From assembly GCA_026416815.1 (NCBI GenBank), contig JAOAEJ010000013.1, positions 147,922 to 211,921 of the forward strand: DNA of 64,000 nt. The letters are read 5' to 3'. The DNA is from Clostridia bacterium (lineage in GTDB: Bacteria > Bacillota > Clostridia > Acetivibrionales > DSM-2933). Below, piece after piece: positions 9,149 to 20,194 of the stretch. Positions within the stretch are counted from its first letter, which is position 1. Each line of letters opens with the position of its first letter. The position numbers and the translations under genes are program-made. The notes beneath the pieces were generated by a model. The model was not told the origin of the DNA. It was given only the letters and a program-made list of their open reading frames with translations, and did not search any database.

Positions 9149-12100
9149 GTGGACTTTATAGGTAAAGTTATTGCAAACAAATATAAGGTGATTCAAAAAA
9201 TAGCTGAAGGCGGTATGAGTACTGTTTGGCTGGCAGAATCTATTGATAATAGGGATAAGTATGCAATAAAGGTGCTAAAGAAAGATGTAACCTCCTCAAG
9301 AGTAGAAGATATAATCAGGTTTAGAAATGAAGCAAATACAGTAGCTAAACTGAAAATTCCCAATACTGCAAGAACATATGAAATAGGTGAGGTAGAAAAC
9401 GAGAATTATATTGTCATGGAATATATTGAAGGGAATAGCCTTCACCACATACTAAAAAGTGGTAATAAGTATAGCATTGAAGAAACTGTAAATATAATAT
9501 TAAAATTAGCTGATATTTTAATACATATACATGATGTAAATATTATACACAGAGATATAAAGCCGGATAATATAATTATTACTCAAGGTGATAAACAGGT
9601 TAAGTTAATAGATTTTGGTTTGGCGCAGGTTAGAGAATTTAACAAGAAAGATGAAAAAGAAATTATTGGTACTTTGTATTATATGGCACCGGAACAGAGT
9701 GGGGCAATAAATAAAAGTGTAGATGAAAGAAGTGACCTATATTCTTTAGGAATAATATTCTATCAGTTGTTGGTAGGGAGACTTCCGTTTTATAGTGACA
9801 ATATAAGTTCAGTAGTATATCAGCATGCAACAAAAGTACCGGAAAAGCTTATAAAAATTAATCCTCAAATACCTCAAATACTAGAGCAGATTGTATTAAA
9901 ACTTTTGGAGAAGGAGCCTGAAAAAAGATATCAAAGTGCAGAAGGCCTTACCGCAGATCTAATAAAATATAGTGAAGGACTGCGAGACTTTCCCCTGGGC
10001 TCCAATGACAAAATAATAAGATTAAGCTATAGAACAAGCCTTATAGGTAGAGAACAAGAACTAAAGGAATTAAAGGATTTATTTAATTCTGCATTACAAA
10101 TGAGGGGAAGCGTTTGCTTTGTAGGTGGTGAAGCAGGCAAAGGAAAAACCAGACTTGTAAATGAGTTGCGAAGCTATGTATGTGAGAAGGAAGCCGTATT
10201 TATTGACGGAAAATGCTTTTCAGGCGATAGCAAAGTACCTTATAGTCCTTTTAAAGATGCATTGAATAAATATATTAAGAATTTTTCAAAGTATGATGAT
10301 AATAAAAAAGAAGAAATAAGGTCAATTGTAAAGGAAAGTATAGGCGAACTTGGGGGAGAGGTGCTTAAGTTAAACCCATTGGCAGAAGAGATACTTGGTA
10401 AATGTCCTGCATTAGTAAAGCTTGATCCTGTTAATGAAAATAAAAGGTTTCAATTAGTAATCAGCAGTTTCTTTTGTGCATTGGCAGAAGCTGAAAAAGG
10501 TCTGGTAATAATGCTGGATGACTTACAGTGGGTGGATAACGGTACAATGGAACTCCTTGGTCAGATAATAAATGATATAAGTAAGTGTCATCTATTCATA
10601 GTGGGAACTTATAGAGACAATGAAGTTGAGAATAATCATAAATTAAGACAATTTATATATGAAAGTATAGAGAAAAAATATCCTATCAAAGAAATTCAAC
10701 TTAAGTTTTTTGACTCGGATAAAATGTGTAAGTTTGTATCTACACTATTGTATGACAGTGAGGAAAACACAAAGGAAGTTTCTGAATTTATCTTGTCAAA
10801 AAGTAAGGGGAATCCCTTGTTTGCTATTGAAATTTTAAAGCAGCTTGTTAATGAGAAAGTTCTGATAAGGAAAGATAATAGGTGGATACTTGATAGGGAA
10901 AAGCTTCAAAAAGTTGAGATATCGCCTAATATAGTGGACACACTAATAAAAAAAATAAAATTACTAAACGAAAAAGAGATATTGGTAATGTCTCATGCCG
11001 CAGTAATAGGCAAAAAGTTTTATAACAGCTTTTTATATGAACTGATGGGTTTTGACAAGGAGACAGCTATTAGAATTATAGATAAGTGTATAGAAATGCA
11101 GTTCATAGAAGAAGATACACTGGAAAAAGGTAAAATTCTTTTTGTTCATGACAGGATAAAGGAAGCTTTCTATAAAAATATGGGTGAAGAAAAAAGAATA
11201 GAGCTTCATCATAAAATAGCAAAAATTTTAGAAGAGCTTAATAAAGAAAGCATAGACAGTATTATTTTTGAGTTGGTCCATCATTATATTGAATCAAAGG
11301 ATTGCCAGAAAATATTGGAATATGCATATCCTGCAGGTATTAAAGCAAGGGAGAACTATGCCCATGAAGAAGCTGTAAGATACTTTCTCATGGTTATTAA
11401 AATACTTGAAGAACAGGGGCAGGGGAAAACTGGCAGATGGATAGATTGCTTAGAGGCTTTAGGAGAAGTATATTTAAACATAGGAAAATATGAGGATGCT
11501 ATTACAACGTTTAAATCAGTAATACCTTTCGTTATAGACTCATACAGAAAATCATATATATTCAGGCAAATTAGTGATTGCTATTACAGAAAAAGTGAAT
11601 GGTCTAGTTGTGAGCTTTATGCCAGAAAAGGACTTGAGCTTTTAGGTGAGAAGCTACCGGCTACAAAACTGGGAAATGTTTTAAGCATAATGAAAGAGCT
11701 ATCATATTTAATGGTAAGAAGAAGTTTGCCAGGTTTATTTTCTACGAGGAAAGTAAAGGAGTCACAGGAGGAAAAGATTGATTCAGTTATTCGGTTTTAT
11801 AGGATATTGGCCAATGCATATGTTCTTTCAAACTTATTTAAAGCTGTTTTATTAATTATAAGAGGTATAAATCTTTGTCAGGATAACATAAGGAAATCCA
11901 GGGGGGCCCTTATTACTATTGAAACAGGGCTGGCGCTTTTAGCAGGGTCAGTACCTTGGTTTAAATTTGCTTTCAAATCAGGGGAAAAGGCAGTGGGAAT
12001 GAGTGACGAGACAAATACTGTGTTAGAAGGTGCAAAAGCTATCCAAACTTTGGGTTATTGTTATGGATGGTCCTGCCAGAACGAAAAGGCCATAAATGCT

Positions 12101-13978
12101 TTTGTTAAGAGTAGTAGAATTTTTAAAAGAGTTGGTGAATTCAAGGAATATCTTATGTCTCTCAATGGTATGCCGCATGCATATGAGGCACTTGGTGATT
12201 TTGAAAATATGAAACAGGCTATTGACCTATTATATGAAGGCGGAGTGAGAACTAAAGATATTTTTAGTATAAATGCTGCTACAGCATATTACGGCCAATA
12301 TTACTATCAAGTCGGGGAATATGATAAGAGCGAATATTACAGCAGGAAAGCTCATCGGGAAGCTGAAGAGAATAATAATGGATTTAGCTATTGTGGTGCT
12401 AAACTTCGTATTGCAAAAGTGCTTTTAGAACGTGGTGAGTTTAAAGAAGCTATAGCGCTTTATGAAGAAGCAAAGCTCCTTAATGAGAAAAACAGCTATC
12501 TAAGGCAATATATGATGTCAATATATTATGGACTTGTAGAGGGGCATATTGGGGAATACAAAAATGTTTCACATAAAAGTAGCAATACCGACAAAAAGAA
12601 GTACCTGAAGAAAATTGCAAAGATGTGTAAAATGGCTATAGCCAAGACTAAGGCATGGCCTATGCATCTTGGTGAGGCACTTACAGTGACTGCACAATAT
12701 TATGCTCTTAAGGGGAATAATATAAGAGCCGATGAGTTTTACTTAAAGGCCATAGACCATAACACAAAACACGATAAAAGGGTTGATATTGCTACTTGTC
12801 AATTTAAATATGGAATATTTCTTAAAGATATTGGAAGAACTCAGGATTCGAGAAGAAATATTGAAGATGCATACAGTATGTTTAAGGAACTTGGGGCAAA
12901 AGGTTATGAAAAGAAGGCAGCAAAGCTACTGGGCATATTAGACGTTTCTGATTCCGGTAGAAGATTTTCAAATGACATGAGACGTGCCCAGATGATGTCA
13001 TCGATGATAAACGTAGGCCAAAGTATCAGCTCTATCTTAGATCTTGATGTACTGCTTGAAAAGGTTATGTCATTGGCAATGGAAGCAACCGGAGCACAAA
13101 ATGGGTATCTGATTATAAAAGATGATAAAACCGGTGAGGCAAAGACTGTGGTAAAAAGTCATGCTGGTATGGCTAAAAATGAGGCAATATCTGAAATTTC
13201 ATCTAACATAGTTGATAAAGTGATTATGAGTGGGGAACCTATTATTACAGCAAATGCAATGGAGGATGAAAGGTTTAAGAATTTTCAAAGTGTAGTATAT
13301 AGCGAGCTTAAGTCTATCCTATGTATTCCTATTAAATATAATAACAAGATAATAGGTGCTTGCTATTTGGACAACCATTTAACAACAGCTGTTTTTATAG
13401 AAGAGGACATGGATGTCCTGAATATTATAATGTCCCAGGCAGCAATTTCAATTGAGAATGCAAAACTATATAAGATGGCTATAACTGATGGACTTACCGA
13501 CCTCATAACACAAAAGCATTTTAAGTATTTACTGGATAAGCAGGCTGATAAGAAGGAAAATAAGTTTTCATTAATTATGTTTGATATTGACCATTTTAAG
13601 AAAATTAATGATACTTACGGGCATCAAGCCGGCGACGCTGTACTTTCAAATATTGCAAGTATAACAAAATCAAACTTTAGGCCATCGGATGTTGTAGCAA
13701 GATACGGGGGCGAGGAATTTGCCGTAATCCTTCCGGAAACCACTATGGTTGAGGCATTAGAATTGGCTGAAAACTTGAGAAAATCCATTGAAGAAGCATG
13801 CATGAATTATAATAACCAAATACTTAAAGTTACGATTAGTATAGGTGTTTCAGTATTCCCAGCTGATGCCAATGACAGTGAAAGCATGATAAAATGTGCT
13901 GATACCGCTTTATACCAGTCAAAGAGAGATGGGAGAAACAGAGTCACGGTATACAATGATACACTTAGTCTTGTTTGA
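9149..13978 (+). CDS. Ser/Thr protein kinase-AAA ATPase-TPR-GAF-diguanylate cyclase (paralog A)
   Basis: 1609 residues. GTG 9149 is preferred over GTG 9140 because AGAGGTGG ends 5 bases before it and the paralogs start at the equivalent residue. Order: Hanks-type kinase (about 8-270; AIKVLKK lysine, HRDIKPDN catalytic loop, DFG, APEQ); PknK/MalT-like STAND ATPase (about 300-620; Walker A GGEAGKGKTR, Walker B VIMLDDLQW); TPR-like helical repeats (about 690-1250); GAF (about 1285-1430); GGDEF domain with GGEEF near residue 1520 and an RxxD inhibition site (RPSD) five residues upstream. All catalytic residues look intact. Likely a cytoplasmic sensor that couples protein phosphorylation to c-di-GMP synthesis. 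No EAL or HD-GYP domain is present. Its signal and targets are unknown. Confidence 0.92.
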   Translation: MDFIGKVIANKYKVIQKIAEGGMSTVWLAESIDNRDKYAIKVLKKDVTSSRVEDIIRFRNEANTVAKLKIPNTARTYEIGEVENENYIVMEYIEGNSLHHILKSGNKYSIEETVNIILKLADILIHIHDVNIIHRDIKPDNIIITQGDKQVKLIDFGLAQVREFNKKDEKEIIGTLYYMAPEQSGAINKSVDERSDLYSLGIIFYQLLVGRLPFYSDNISSVVYQHATKVPEKLIKINPQIPQILEQIVLKLLEKEPEKRYQSAEGLTADLIKYSEGLRDFPLGSNDKIIRLSYRTSLIGREQELKELKDLFNSALQMRGSVCFVGGEAGKGKTRLVNELRSYVCEKEAVFIDGKCFSGDSKVPYSPFKDALNKYIKNFSKYDDNKKEEIRSIVKESIGELGGEVLKLNPLAEEILGKCPALVKLDPVNENKRFQLVISSFFCALAEAEKGLVIMLDDLQWVDNGTMELLGQIINDISKCHLFIVGTYRDNEVENNHKLRQFIYESIEKKYPIKEIQLKFFDSDKMCKFVSTLLYDSEENTKEVSEFILSKSKGNPLFAIEILKQLVNEKVLIRKDNRWILDREKLQKVEISPNIVDTLIKKIKLLNEKEILVMSHAAVIGKKFYNSFLYELMGFDKETAIRIIDKCIEMQFIEEDTLEKGKILFVHDRIKEAFYKNMGEEKRIELHHKIAKILEELNKESIDSIIFELVHHYIESKDCQKILEYAYPAGIKARENYAHEEAVRYFLMVIKILEEQGQGKTGRWIDCLEALGEVYLNIGKYEDAITTFKSVIPFVIDSYRKSYIFRQISDCYYRKSEWSSCELYARKGLELLGEKLPATKLGNVLSIMKELSYLMVRRSLPGLFSTRKVKESQEEKIDSVIRFYRILANAYVLSNLFKAVLLIIRGINLCQDNIRKSRGALITIETGLALLAGSVPWFKFAFKSGEKAVGMSDETNTVLEGAKAIQTLGYCYGWSCQNEKAINAFVKSSRIFKRVGEFKEYLMSLNGMPHAYEALGDFENMKQAIDLLYEGGVRTKDIFSINAATAYYGQYYYQVGEYDKSEYYSRKAHREAEENNNGFSYCGAKLRIAKVLLERGEFKEAIALYEEAKLLNEKNSYLRQYMMSIYYGLVEGHIGEYKNVSHKSSNTDKKKYLKKIAKMCKMAIAKTKAWPMHLGEALTVTAQYYALKGNNIRADEFYLKAIDHNTKHDKRVDIATCQFKYGIFLKDIGRTQDSRRNIEDAYSMFKELGAKGYEKKAAKLLGILDVSDSGRRFSNDMRRAQMMSSMINVGQSISSILDLDVLLEKVMSLAMEATGAQNGYLIIKDDKTGEAKTVVKSHAGMAKNEAISEISSNIVDKVIMSGEPIITANAMEDERFKNFQSVVYSELKSILCIPIKYNNKIIGACYLDNHLTTAVFIEEDMDVLNIIMSQAAISIENAKLYKMAITDGLTDLITQKHFKYLLDKQADKKENKFSLIMFDIDHFKKINDTYGHQAGDAVLSNIASITKSNFRPSDVVARYGGEEFAVILPETTMVEALELAENLRKSIEEACMNYNNQILKVTISIGVSVFPADANDSESMIKCADTALYQSKRDGRNRVTVYNDTLSLV

Positions 13979-14036
13979 AATATTATTAATACGGTAAAGA
14001 ACATCTTTGATAATAGGTTTTAATGGAGAAATGTGG

Positions 14037-14042
14037 TATAAT
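14037..14042 (+). promoter_or_regulatory. Putative -10 box of the gene at 14076
   Basis: TATAAT preceded by TGTGG; no good -35 at the expected distance. It lies 33 bases before the start codon and fits a short leader. Confidence 0.35.
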
Positions 14043-14075
14043 TTTACATATTCATGTAAGGAATGAGGGTGTATC

Positions 14076-14963
14076 ATGAGAAGAATGCAACATTTATTAA
14101 TTCCTTTCTTTATAATAATGGTATTTGTTTTCAATCAAAATATTGTCCGGGCAGATACAGGACCTAAGCCGACTCTTGATATTATTGTTGAAAATCTGAG
14201 TGACCACAATTACTATCTTGACCTTTTAGGGAAGAGTGGCGAATATGGATACTTTGAAGCAACAGATGGTAACAAGGAATATGACAGTTTACATAACCAG
14301 CCAATTTACAAATATGATGTAGACGGTTGGAAAGCCATTAGTATGCGAACTTGGCTATTGAGCGGAAAACTTATAGGGGAAACCAGCGAAATAGATAAAA
14401 ACGGAAAAGTGCTTTCCATGAAACATTCCTTCGGGTATGTGGGTGTGCCGAAGGTGTTTAAAATTATAATACAGAAATCGAATGGCACATTACAGGTTTC
14501 GGATATTATCACAAATAACAATTTCAATACTGTAGTGTATTATGACATGAAGCAAAATAAGGTTTTGCATGTGAGCGGCAATATCTTTCAGAAGGGTGTA
14601 GATTTCAATAGCAAGTTTTTTCAGGAATATCTTTTGAGAATAGTTATTACGCTGATAGTTGAAATGCTTATTGCTATTCCCTTCTTTTATAGAACTTTAT
14701 GGAGATTCGCTATTATTGCTATAGTTAATTTTGCTACACAAACCCTTCTGACTATTGGGATGATTTTTGACTACTCAATTCTACATACCATGCCCTTTAA
14801 TACTGGATACTTTGTGGTTTTACTGATAGGGGAAATCCTTGTATTGCTTACGGAATATTTGCTTTACCTTAAATTTTTTGGAAAAGACTTAAAATGGAAA
14901 ATTGCTGTATATACTGTCATTGCCAATTTGATTTCATGTATAACAGGTTTTTTGATTATATGA
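14076..14963 (+). CDS. Conserved-type membrane protein with extracytoplasmic N-terminal domain
   Basis: 295 residues, ATG 14076 with a weak GAGGGTG site. An N-terminal signal segment (about 7-25) ends before RADTGPKP; a polar domain of ~150 residues follows, with no Cys or catalytic motif; then four hydrophobic helices (about 187-290). Proteins starting TGPKPxLxI after a signal peptide occur repeatedly in clostridia and have, to my knowledge, no assigned role. It is convergent with the kinase paralog at 15074-19891. No function proposed. Confidence 0.7.
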   Translation: MRRMQHLLIPFFIIMVFVFNQNIVRADTGPKPTLDIIVENLSDHNYYLDLLGKSGEYGYFEATDGNKEYDSLHNQPIYKYDVDGWKAISMRTWLLSGKLIGETSEIDKNGKVLSMKHSFGYVGVPKVFKIIIQKSNGTLQVSDIITNNNFNTVVYYDMKQNKVLHVSGNIFQKGVDFNSKFFQEYLLRIVITLIVEMLIAIPFFYRTLWRFAIIAIVNFATQTLLTIGMIFDYSILHTMPFNTGYFVVLLIGEILVLLTEYLLYLKFFGKDLKWKIAVYTVIANLISCITGFLII

Positions 14964-15073
14964 AAACTAATTCTACTATTACACTTATTGTTTACATAAA
15001 TAATTTTTCTATAGCCTCGATATTTTAGTAGGTGCGAGGGTTTAGCCCCCTGTCTGCACTTTATATTCTACTG

Positions 15074-18000
15074 CTACAACTTTTCAAACACTGTAACCCT
15101 GTTTCTTCCGGCTTCCTTTGATTTATACAGTGCACTGTCCGCAGCATTTATTAAACCTGACTGACTGGAGGCATGATGGGGGAATGCAGCAATACCCAGG
15201 CTTATTGTAACCTTTAGCTGTATACCGCCATAGGTTAAATCCATACTTTCCACAGCCCGCCTTAACCTCTCAGCATAGGAGGCAGCAGCCTCGACATCCA
15301 GTTCCGGCAGTATAACGGCGAATTCCTCTCCGCCATACCGGGCGGTAATATCCATGTTTCTAAAATTCTCTTTGATGATTTTAGATATATTCACCAAAAC
15401 ATGGTCTCCCGCCTGATGCCCATATGTATCATTAAACTTCTTAAAATGGTCAATGTCGAACATGATAAGAGAAAACACTCCGTTACACTTTTGCTGACTT
15501 TCAATTTCTTTATCTAATAAGGTTTTAAAATGCTTATGGGTTATCAGTTCCGTAAGTCCATCGGTTATAGCCATTCTATACAACTCTGCATTTTTTATAG
15601 ATATAGCTGCCTGAGTTATAAAAACATTTAAAATGTCTACATCTTCCTTGGTAAATACAGCACTTGAAAGCTGGTTGGTGAGATAGCAGACCCCATTGAT
15701 CTCATCATAATATTTTATAGGAATACACAACACCGACTTAGCAGCACTTGTAACTACGCTGTGGAAGGAGATATATTTTTCATCTTCCTTTGCATTTATA
15801 GTAAATACAGCTTCTCCAGTCTCCAGTACCTTATTGACTATATTTTCCGAAATATCTGTTGCTGCTTCCAAAGAGCCTTCATTTCTTTTGGAAACTACAG
15901 TCCTTATAACTCCTGTTTTTTTGTCTTTGAGAATGAGGTATCCATTTTGTGCCCCGGTTACCTCTATAGCAAGATCCATTACTTTTTCCAAAAGTAAGTC
16001 AAGGTTTAGTATCGAGCTTATCTGCTGACTCATGGATATTATGGAAGACATCCTCTGCGAGTAGCGTATACCCTGAGAAAACCTCTCAATAGAGTCGGAA
16101 GATTGTTGGACATCGATACCAAGTTGTGCCTCACATCTTTTTATATATAGTTCCGATTTAATCTCTTTAAATAAATTATAGGCACACTCAATAGTTTTCC
16201 TTTCTTCATCGGCTCTGCCGGTATTTCTTAAAAATACACCATATTCAAAATACCCTAGTGCAAGCTGATAACTTCCCTTATACTTTTTATAGTGCTCTAT
16301 AGACTGCAAGAACAGCTTTTCAGCTTTTTTATTTTCTTTTATCAGAGCATGATATTTTGCATTTACCCTTAATGCATGTCCCAAAAAAGTTACCCACTTA
16401 GCTGTTTTCCTAAGCGACAGCCTGCAAGTTTTCTTTATCTCCCTAAGTAAGCCGCTTCTTTCTTTTTCAGAAGATATACTCTGCAATTTACTCATGTAGG
16501 CTTCTGCAAGAACAGCGTAGAGACTAGATGTATACATCGGCAAAAGATTGTTTGATTCACTCACTTTTTTTGCATGTTCGGTATAATAAATTGCTTTTTT
16601 TACATCACCTTTTTCAAGGTATATCCTCCCTAATAAAACACTTAAAAGAAAGTCAGACAGTTGTTCTTTTTCATATGCAATCCTATAACATTCAAGTGCA
16701 TGCTTTTCAGCCTCATCAATATTGCCCCGCTCTAAATGGTACCATGCTTTTATTGAGTACGTCATGCACTGAGGAAATTCGTCTTTAGTCCTGCTTGAAT
16801 ATTCAGCTAATTGCTCAATGTGGGGTTCAGAATCATTATATTCGCCTGCATAAAGAAATATAGAAGTATAGGCAACCAAGCTGGCAATTAATTCTTTATA
16901 ATCTCCCATCTTTTTAAATATATCAATGCTTTTTAATACAGAGTTCTTACCTTTCTCATATTCACCCGTCCACTGGAATATATAAGCATATGCCTGGTGT
17001 ATATGAGCAAGGCTGTGCTCACAACCAAGTTCTTCAGCTATCTCTAATCCTTTTTCGAGATATTTAATGCCTGAATCATATAGGGTAGCTGAGGCCAGTG
17101 TCATACCCATGCCTCTTAGGACATTTACCAATTTATCTGACTTTCCTATTGCGGATTCACAAGTATTGAGGGCTTTTATTGTAACATATATAAAACTTAG
17201 CAAATCAGAAAGTAATAATGTCCAGAAAATATTGTCAAAGGATGACAATTTGTAGATGGTGTCCCTCCTGTTATCTTGATGTTTTTTCTCACTATAAGCT
17301 GTTACTGGAAAATACTTGCGCAGTCCCAGAACTATCAATTCCTTTATTATCCCTGCTATTACAGCAGGCTTTTTGACCGGGAGTTTTTCACCTACTAATA
17401 AAAGTCCTTGCCTACAGTGTTCTATTGACTTTTTATAATCAGCGCTTCTTAAATAGAACTGGCTTAGCTGCAGATAGATTTCAGCTTTTTTAAAAGTATC
17501 TTTAACTATAGGTAGAAGCTTTTCAAATAATGCTAGTGCTTCAACACGCTTTCCTATAAACAAATATAGTTCCCCTGCACTTTTAAGATTGTCTATCCAT
17601 CTATCGGAGTTTTTCTCACCTTTTTCCTCCAAATAGTCTGCTCCCAATAGGAAATATCTGATTGCTACTTCATTTGCATAGCTGTCCTTTGCTTTAACTG
17701 CTGCCGGACATACATATTCCAGTGCTTTATCTATATATCCGCTCTCTACATAGTGCTCTGCCAATTCAAATACTATTTTGTCCAAATCATCACAGTATCG
17801 GTTTTCTAACATCCTTGCTATCTTGAGGTGCAATTCTCGAAGTTTTTCTCCACCTATGCTCTTATAGAAGGCTTCTCTTATTCTATCATGAACAAATATT
17901 ATTTTCCCCTTCTCAGCGCTATCCTGCTCTAAGAGTTGTACTCCTATTGCCCTGTCAAGAGCAGCCACAACTTCTTCTTCGCTCAACTCAACAAGATCAA

Positions 18001-19891
18001 AGAGGAGTTCAATATCAAATTTCTTTCCGAATACCGCAGCGTGTGTCAATACATCTTTTTCATCATTTCCAAGCTCCGAAATTCTCTTAATAAGAATATC
18101 TATTATATTTGACGGGACTTCGGTTTTACCGAAAACCTCTTTGTTTATTTGCCAAACTCCTTCTTGATGTAGTATTGCATTTTCATTGACAAGCTGTTTT
18201 AGTATTTCTATAGAAAAAAACGGATTACCCTTACTCTTTTTCAGTATGAATTCGGATATCTCCTTTATGTTTTCTCCATTGTCATATAGCAGGTTTGATA
18301 TAAAATCTCTCATTCTTTCTTCGTCAAAGGATTTAAGGATTATTTGATGTAAAGGTTTGCTGCTATCTTTTTCAGCCTTTATAAACTGTTGTAATATATG
18401 CTCATCAGTAACTTCATCATCTCTATAGGTTCCTATAATAAGTACAGGATATTTTTGTATTTGGTATAATATTTCCTTGAGGATACTGATACTTCCTTCG
18501 TCAACCCAGTGCAAGTCGTCCAGCATGATGACAAGAGCTCCGTTGGCAGCTCCCAAGCCGCAGAAAAAACCACTTACAACTTTCAGAAACCTATCATTTT
18601 CACTATTAGGCTGAAGCTCAACCAGTTCGGTACATTCACCTAAAATAACATCTGCCATAGGGTTTAGTTTTAATACAACCCTCCCAAGCTCTCCTACACA
18701 TTCTCTCATCTTTTCACTGATTTCACTTTTTTTCTTATTATCATACTTATCATAAGCTTTTAGATACGTAGTTATTGCTTCCTTGAAAACATTATAGGGT
18801 ATTTTGTTTTCTCCTGAAAAACACTTTCCATCTATAAATGTTCCGCTTTTTTCATAAACATAACTTCTTAGCTCTTCTACCAACCTTGTCTTTCCTTTAC
18901 CGGCTTCGCCGCCAATAAGGCATATACTTCCACGGTTATTTGAAGCATTATCAAACAATTTTTTTAGTCTGCTCAATTCTTCATCTCTATCTATAAGGTT
19001 AGTCCTGTAATTGAGATTAACTATTTTATCATAATACCCAGGTGTAAAGTCTTGCTGTCCGTTTTTATATTTCTCTATGTCTTTTAATAATCCATCGGCA
19101 CTCTGATATCTTTTTTCAGGTTCCTTTTCCAAAAGCTTTAATACTATATCTTCTAATATACTGGGGATTTCTTTGTTTAACCTGGTTGGCCTATCGGGGA
19201 TTTTTGCTGCATGCTGATATATTATAGTGTTGATATTGTCCCCTTTAAATGGCAGCTCCCGGGTTAGCAGCTGATAAAATATTACACCTAGTGAATATAT
19301 ATCCGACCTCTCATCTACTATTCTTTTTATTACGCCGCTCTGTTCGGGGGGCATATAGTACAGTGTTCCAACAAGCTCTTTTGCAGCGTTTGTATTAAAC
19401 TCCCTAATCTGTGCCAGACCGAAATCAATCAGCTTTATATCTAAATTGTCATTATGGTTTATAATTATATTCCCGGGTTTTAAATCCCTGTGCAATATAC
19501 CCGCATTATGAATACACTTTAAAGCTTCACATAATCTGTATATAATCTCAATGGTTTCATCAATAGTAAAGCGCTTATCGCTATTTAGGATATTCTCCAG
19601 AGTATCGCCCTTAAGGTACTCCATAGCCATATAGTGGAGACCTTCTGTTTCTCCAGTTTCAAAAACTTTAGCTATATAGGGGGAACTGAGCTTGGCTACG
19701 GTAGTAGCTTCGTTTCTAAACCTTATTATATCTTCTATCCTGTTTGAGGTAACATCTTTGTTTAGTACTTTAACGGCTATGTGACGGTTTTCTAAACGGT
19801 CTTGGGCAAGCCATACCCTACTCATACCGCCTTCGCCTATTTTTTCGATAATATTGTATTTGCCACGGATTGTTTTGCCGATTAGATTCAT
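15074..19891 (-). CDS. Ser/Thr protein kinase-AAA ATPase-TPR-GAF-diguanylate cyclase (paralog B)
   Basis: 1605 residues, ATG 19891 with GAGGTGA upstream. Same five-part architecture as paralog A: kinase with HRDLKPGN and DFG; Walker A GGEAGKGKTR and Walker B VIMLDDLHW; long TPR block; GAF; GGEEF with RNMD inhibition site. At the protein level it is far closer to the copy at 20522-25348 than to paralog A: kinase, ATPase and especially GAF-GGDEF are almost identical between B and C, while the TPR block (roughly residues 790-1190) has drifted strongly. This points to a recent tandem duplication in which the presumed sensing part is diversifying or the ends are kept alike by gene conversion. Confidence 0.92.
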   Translation of the reverse strand: MNLIGKTIRGKYNIIEKIGEGGMSRVWLAQDRLENRHIAVKVLNKDVTSNRIEDIIRFRNEATTVAKLSSPYIAKVFETGETEGLHYMAMEYLKGDTLENILNSDKRFTIDETIEIIYRLCEALKCIHNAGILHRDLKPGNIIINHNDNLDIKLIDFGLAQIREFNTNAAKELVGTLYYMPPEQSGVIKRIVDERSDIYSLGVIFYQLLTRELPFKGDNINTIIYQHAAKIPDRPTRLNKEIPSILEDIVLKLLEKEPEKRYQSADGLLKDIEKYKNGQQDFTPGYYDKIVNLNYRTNLIDRDEELSRLKKLFDNASNNRGSICLIGGEAGKGKTRLVEELRSYVYEKSGTFIDGKCFSGENKIPYNVFKEAITTYLKAYDKYDNKKKSEISEKMRECVGELGRVVLKLNPMADVILGECTELVELQPNSENDRFLKVVSGFFCGLGAANGALVIMLDDLHWVDEGSISILKEILYQIQKYPVLIIGTYRDDEVTDEHILQQFIKAEKDSSKPLHQIILKSFDEERMRDFISNLLYDNGENIKEISEFILKKSKGNPFFSIEILKQLVNENAILHQEGVWQINKEVFGKTEVPSNIIDILIKRISELGNDEKDVLTHAAVFGKKFDIELLFDLVELSEEEVVAALDRAIGVQLLEQDSAEKGKIIFVHDRIREAFYKSIGGEKLRELHLKIARMLENRYCDDLDKIVFELAEHYVESGYIDKALEYVCPAAVKAKDSYANEVAIRYFLLGADYLEEKGEKNSDRWIDNLKSAGELYLFIGKRVEALALFEKLLPIVKDTFKKAEIYLQLSQFYLRSADYKKSIEHCRQGLLLVGEKLPVKKPAVIAGIIKELIVLGLRKYFPVTAYSEKKHQDNRRDTIYKLSSFDNIFWTLLLSDLLSFIYVTIKALNTCESAIGKSDKLVNVLRGMGMTLASATLYDSGIKYLEKGLEIAEELGCEHSLAHIHQAYAYIFQWTGEYEKGKNSVLKSIDIFKKMGDYKELIASLVAYTSIFLYAGEYNDSEPHIEQLAEYSSRTKDEFPQCMTYSIKAWYHLERGNIDEAEKHALECYRIAYEKEQLSDFLLSVLLGRIYLEKGDVKKAIYYTEHAKKVSESNNLLPMYTSSLYAVLAEAYMSKLQSISSEKERSGLLREIKKTCRLSLRKTAKWVTFLGHALRVNAKYHALIKENKKAEKLFLQSIEHYKKYKGSYQLALGYFEYGVFLRNTGRADEERKTIECAYNLFKEIKSELYIKRCEAQLGIDVQQSSDSIERFSQGIRYSQRMSSIISMSQQISSILNLDLLLEKVMDLAIEVTGAQNGYLILKDKKTGVIRTVVSKRNEGSLEAATDISENIVNKVLETGEAVFTINAKEDEKYISFHSVVTSAAKSVLCIPIKYYDEINGVCYLTNQLSSAVFTKEDVDILNVFITQAAISIKNAELYRMAITDGLTELITHKHFKTLLDKEIESQQKCNGVFSLIMFDIDHFKKFNDTYGHQAGDHVLVNISKIIKENFRNMDITARYGGEEFAVILPELDVEAAASYAERLRRAVESMDLTYGGIQLKVTISLGIAAFPHHASSQSGLINAADSALYKSKEAGRNRVTVFEKL

Positions 19892-19937
19892 GTGACGTCA
19901 CCTCATCCTATTGCTTTTTAACATTACAAATTTCTAT

Positions 19938-20040
19938 AGATAGTTTAGGTTGAAAGTGATTTTATCCAGTCAGGAAAATCGCACTTCCACAGCTCATTGC
20001 CTGACTGGAAATCACTAAGTTCAACCTAAACAATTTGTAG
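19938..20040 (-). repeat. Palindromic intergenic element, copy 3
   Basis: Same family as 5317-5416 in reverse orientation; its loop reads, reversed, TGAGCTGTGGAAGTGCG. The inner stem is CCAGTCAGG with CCTGACTGG: relative to copy 2 one base pair is exchanged on both sides. Confidence 0.85.
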
Positions 20041-20109
20041 GCAAGGATTGTATAAATCAATATTCATATTAAGATTACTTGTTAAAACTTTCAGGTATTT
20101 GCATAGGAG

Positions 20110-20194
20110 AACTAAGTCTGAACGTAGTGATTTTCAGCTAGAAAAGCACTTGTGATAAGTGGTGGGTTCTTAGCTGGAAATCACTTCTTAGTTT
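20110..20194 (+). repeat. Palindromic intergenic element, copy 4 (shorter)
   Basis: AACTAAG arms with an inner stem TTTTCAGCTAGAA and TTCTTAGCTGGAAA; about 85 bp. Confidence 0.75.

Noticed and set aside
8928..9161. Plus-strand open frame before kinase paralog A
   Set aside because: Poor composition, no ribosome site, and overlaps the kinase start.
14990..15073. Weak hairpin (GGTGCGAGGG...CCCCCTGTCTGCAC) between convergent genes
   Set aside because: Stem is interrupted and lacks a T run on either strand; not strong enough to call a terminator.
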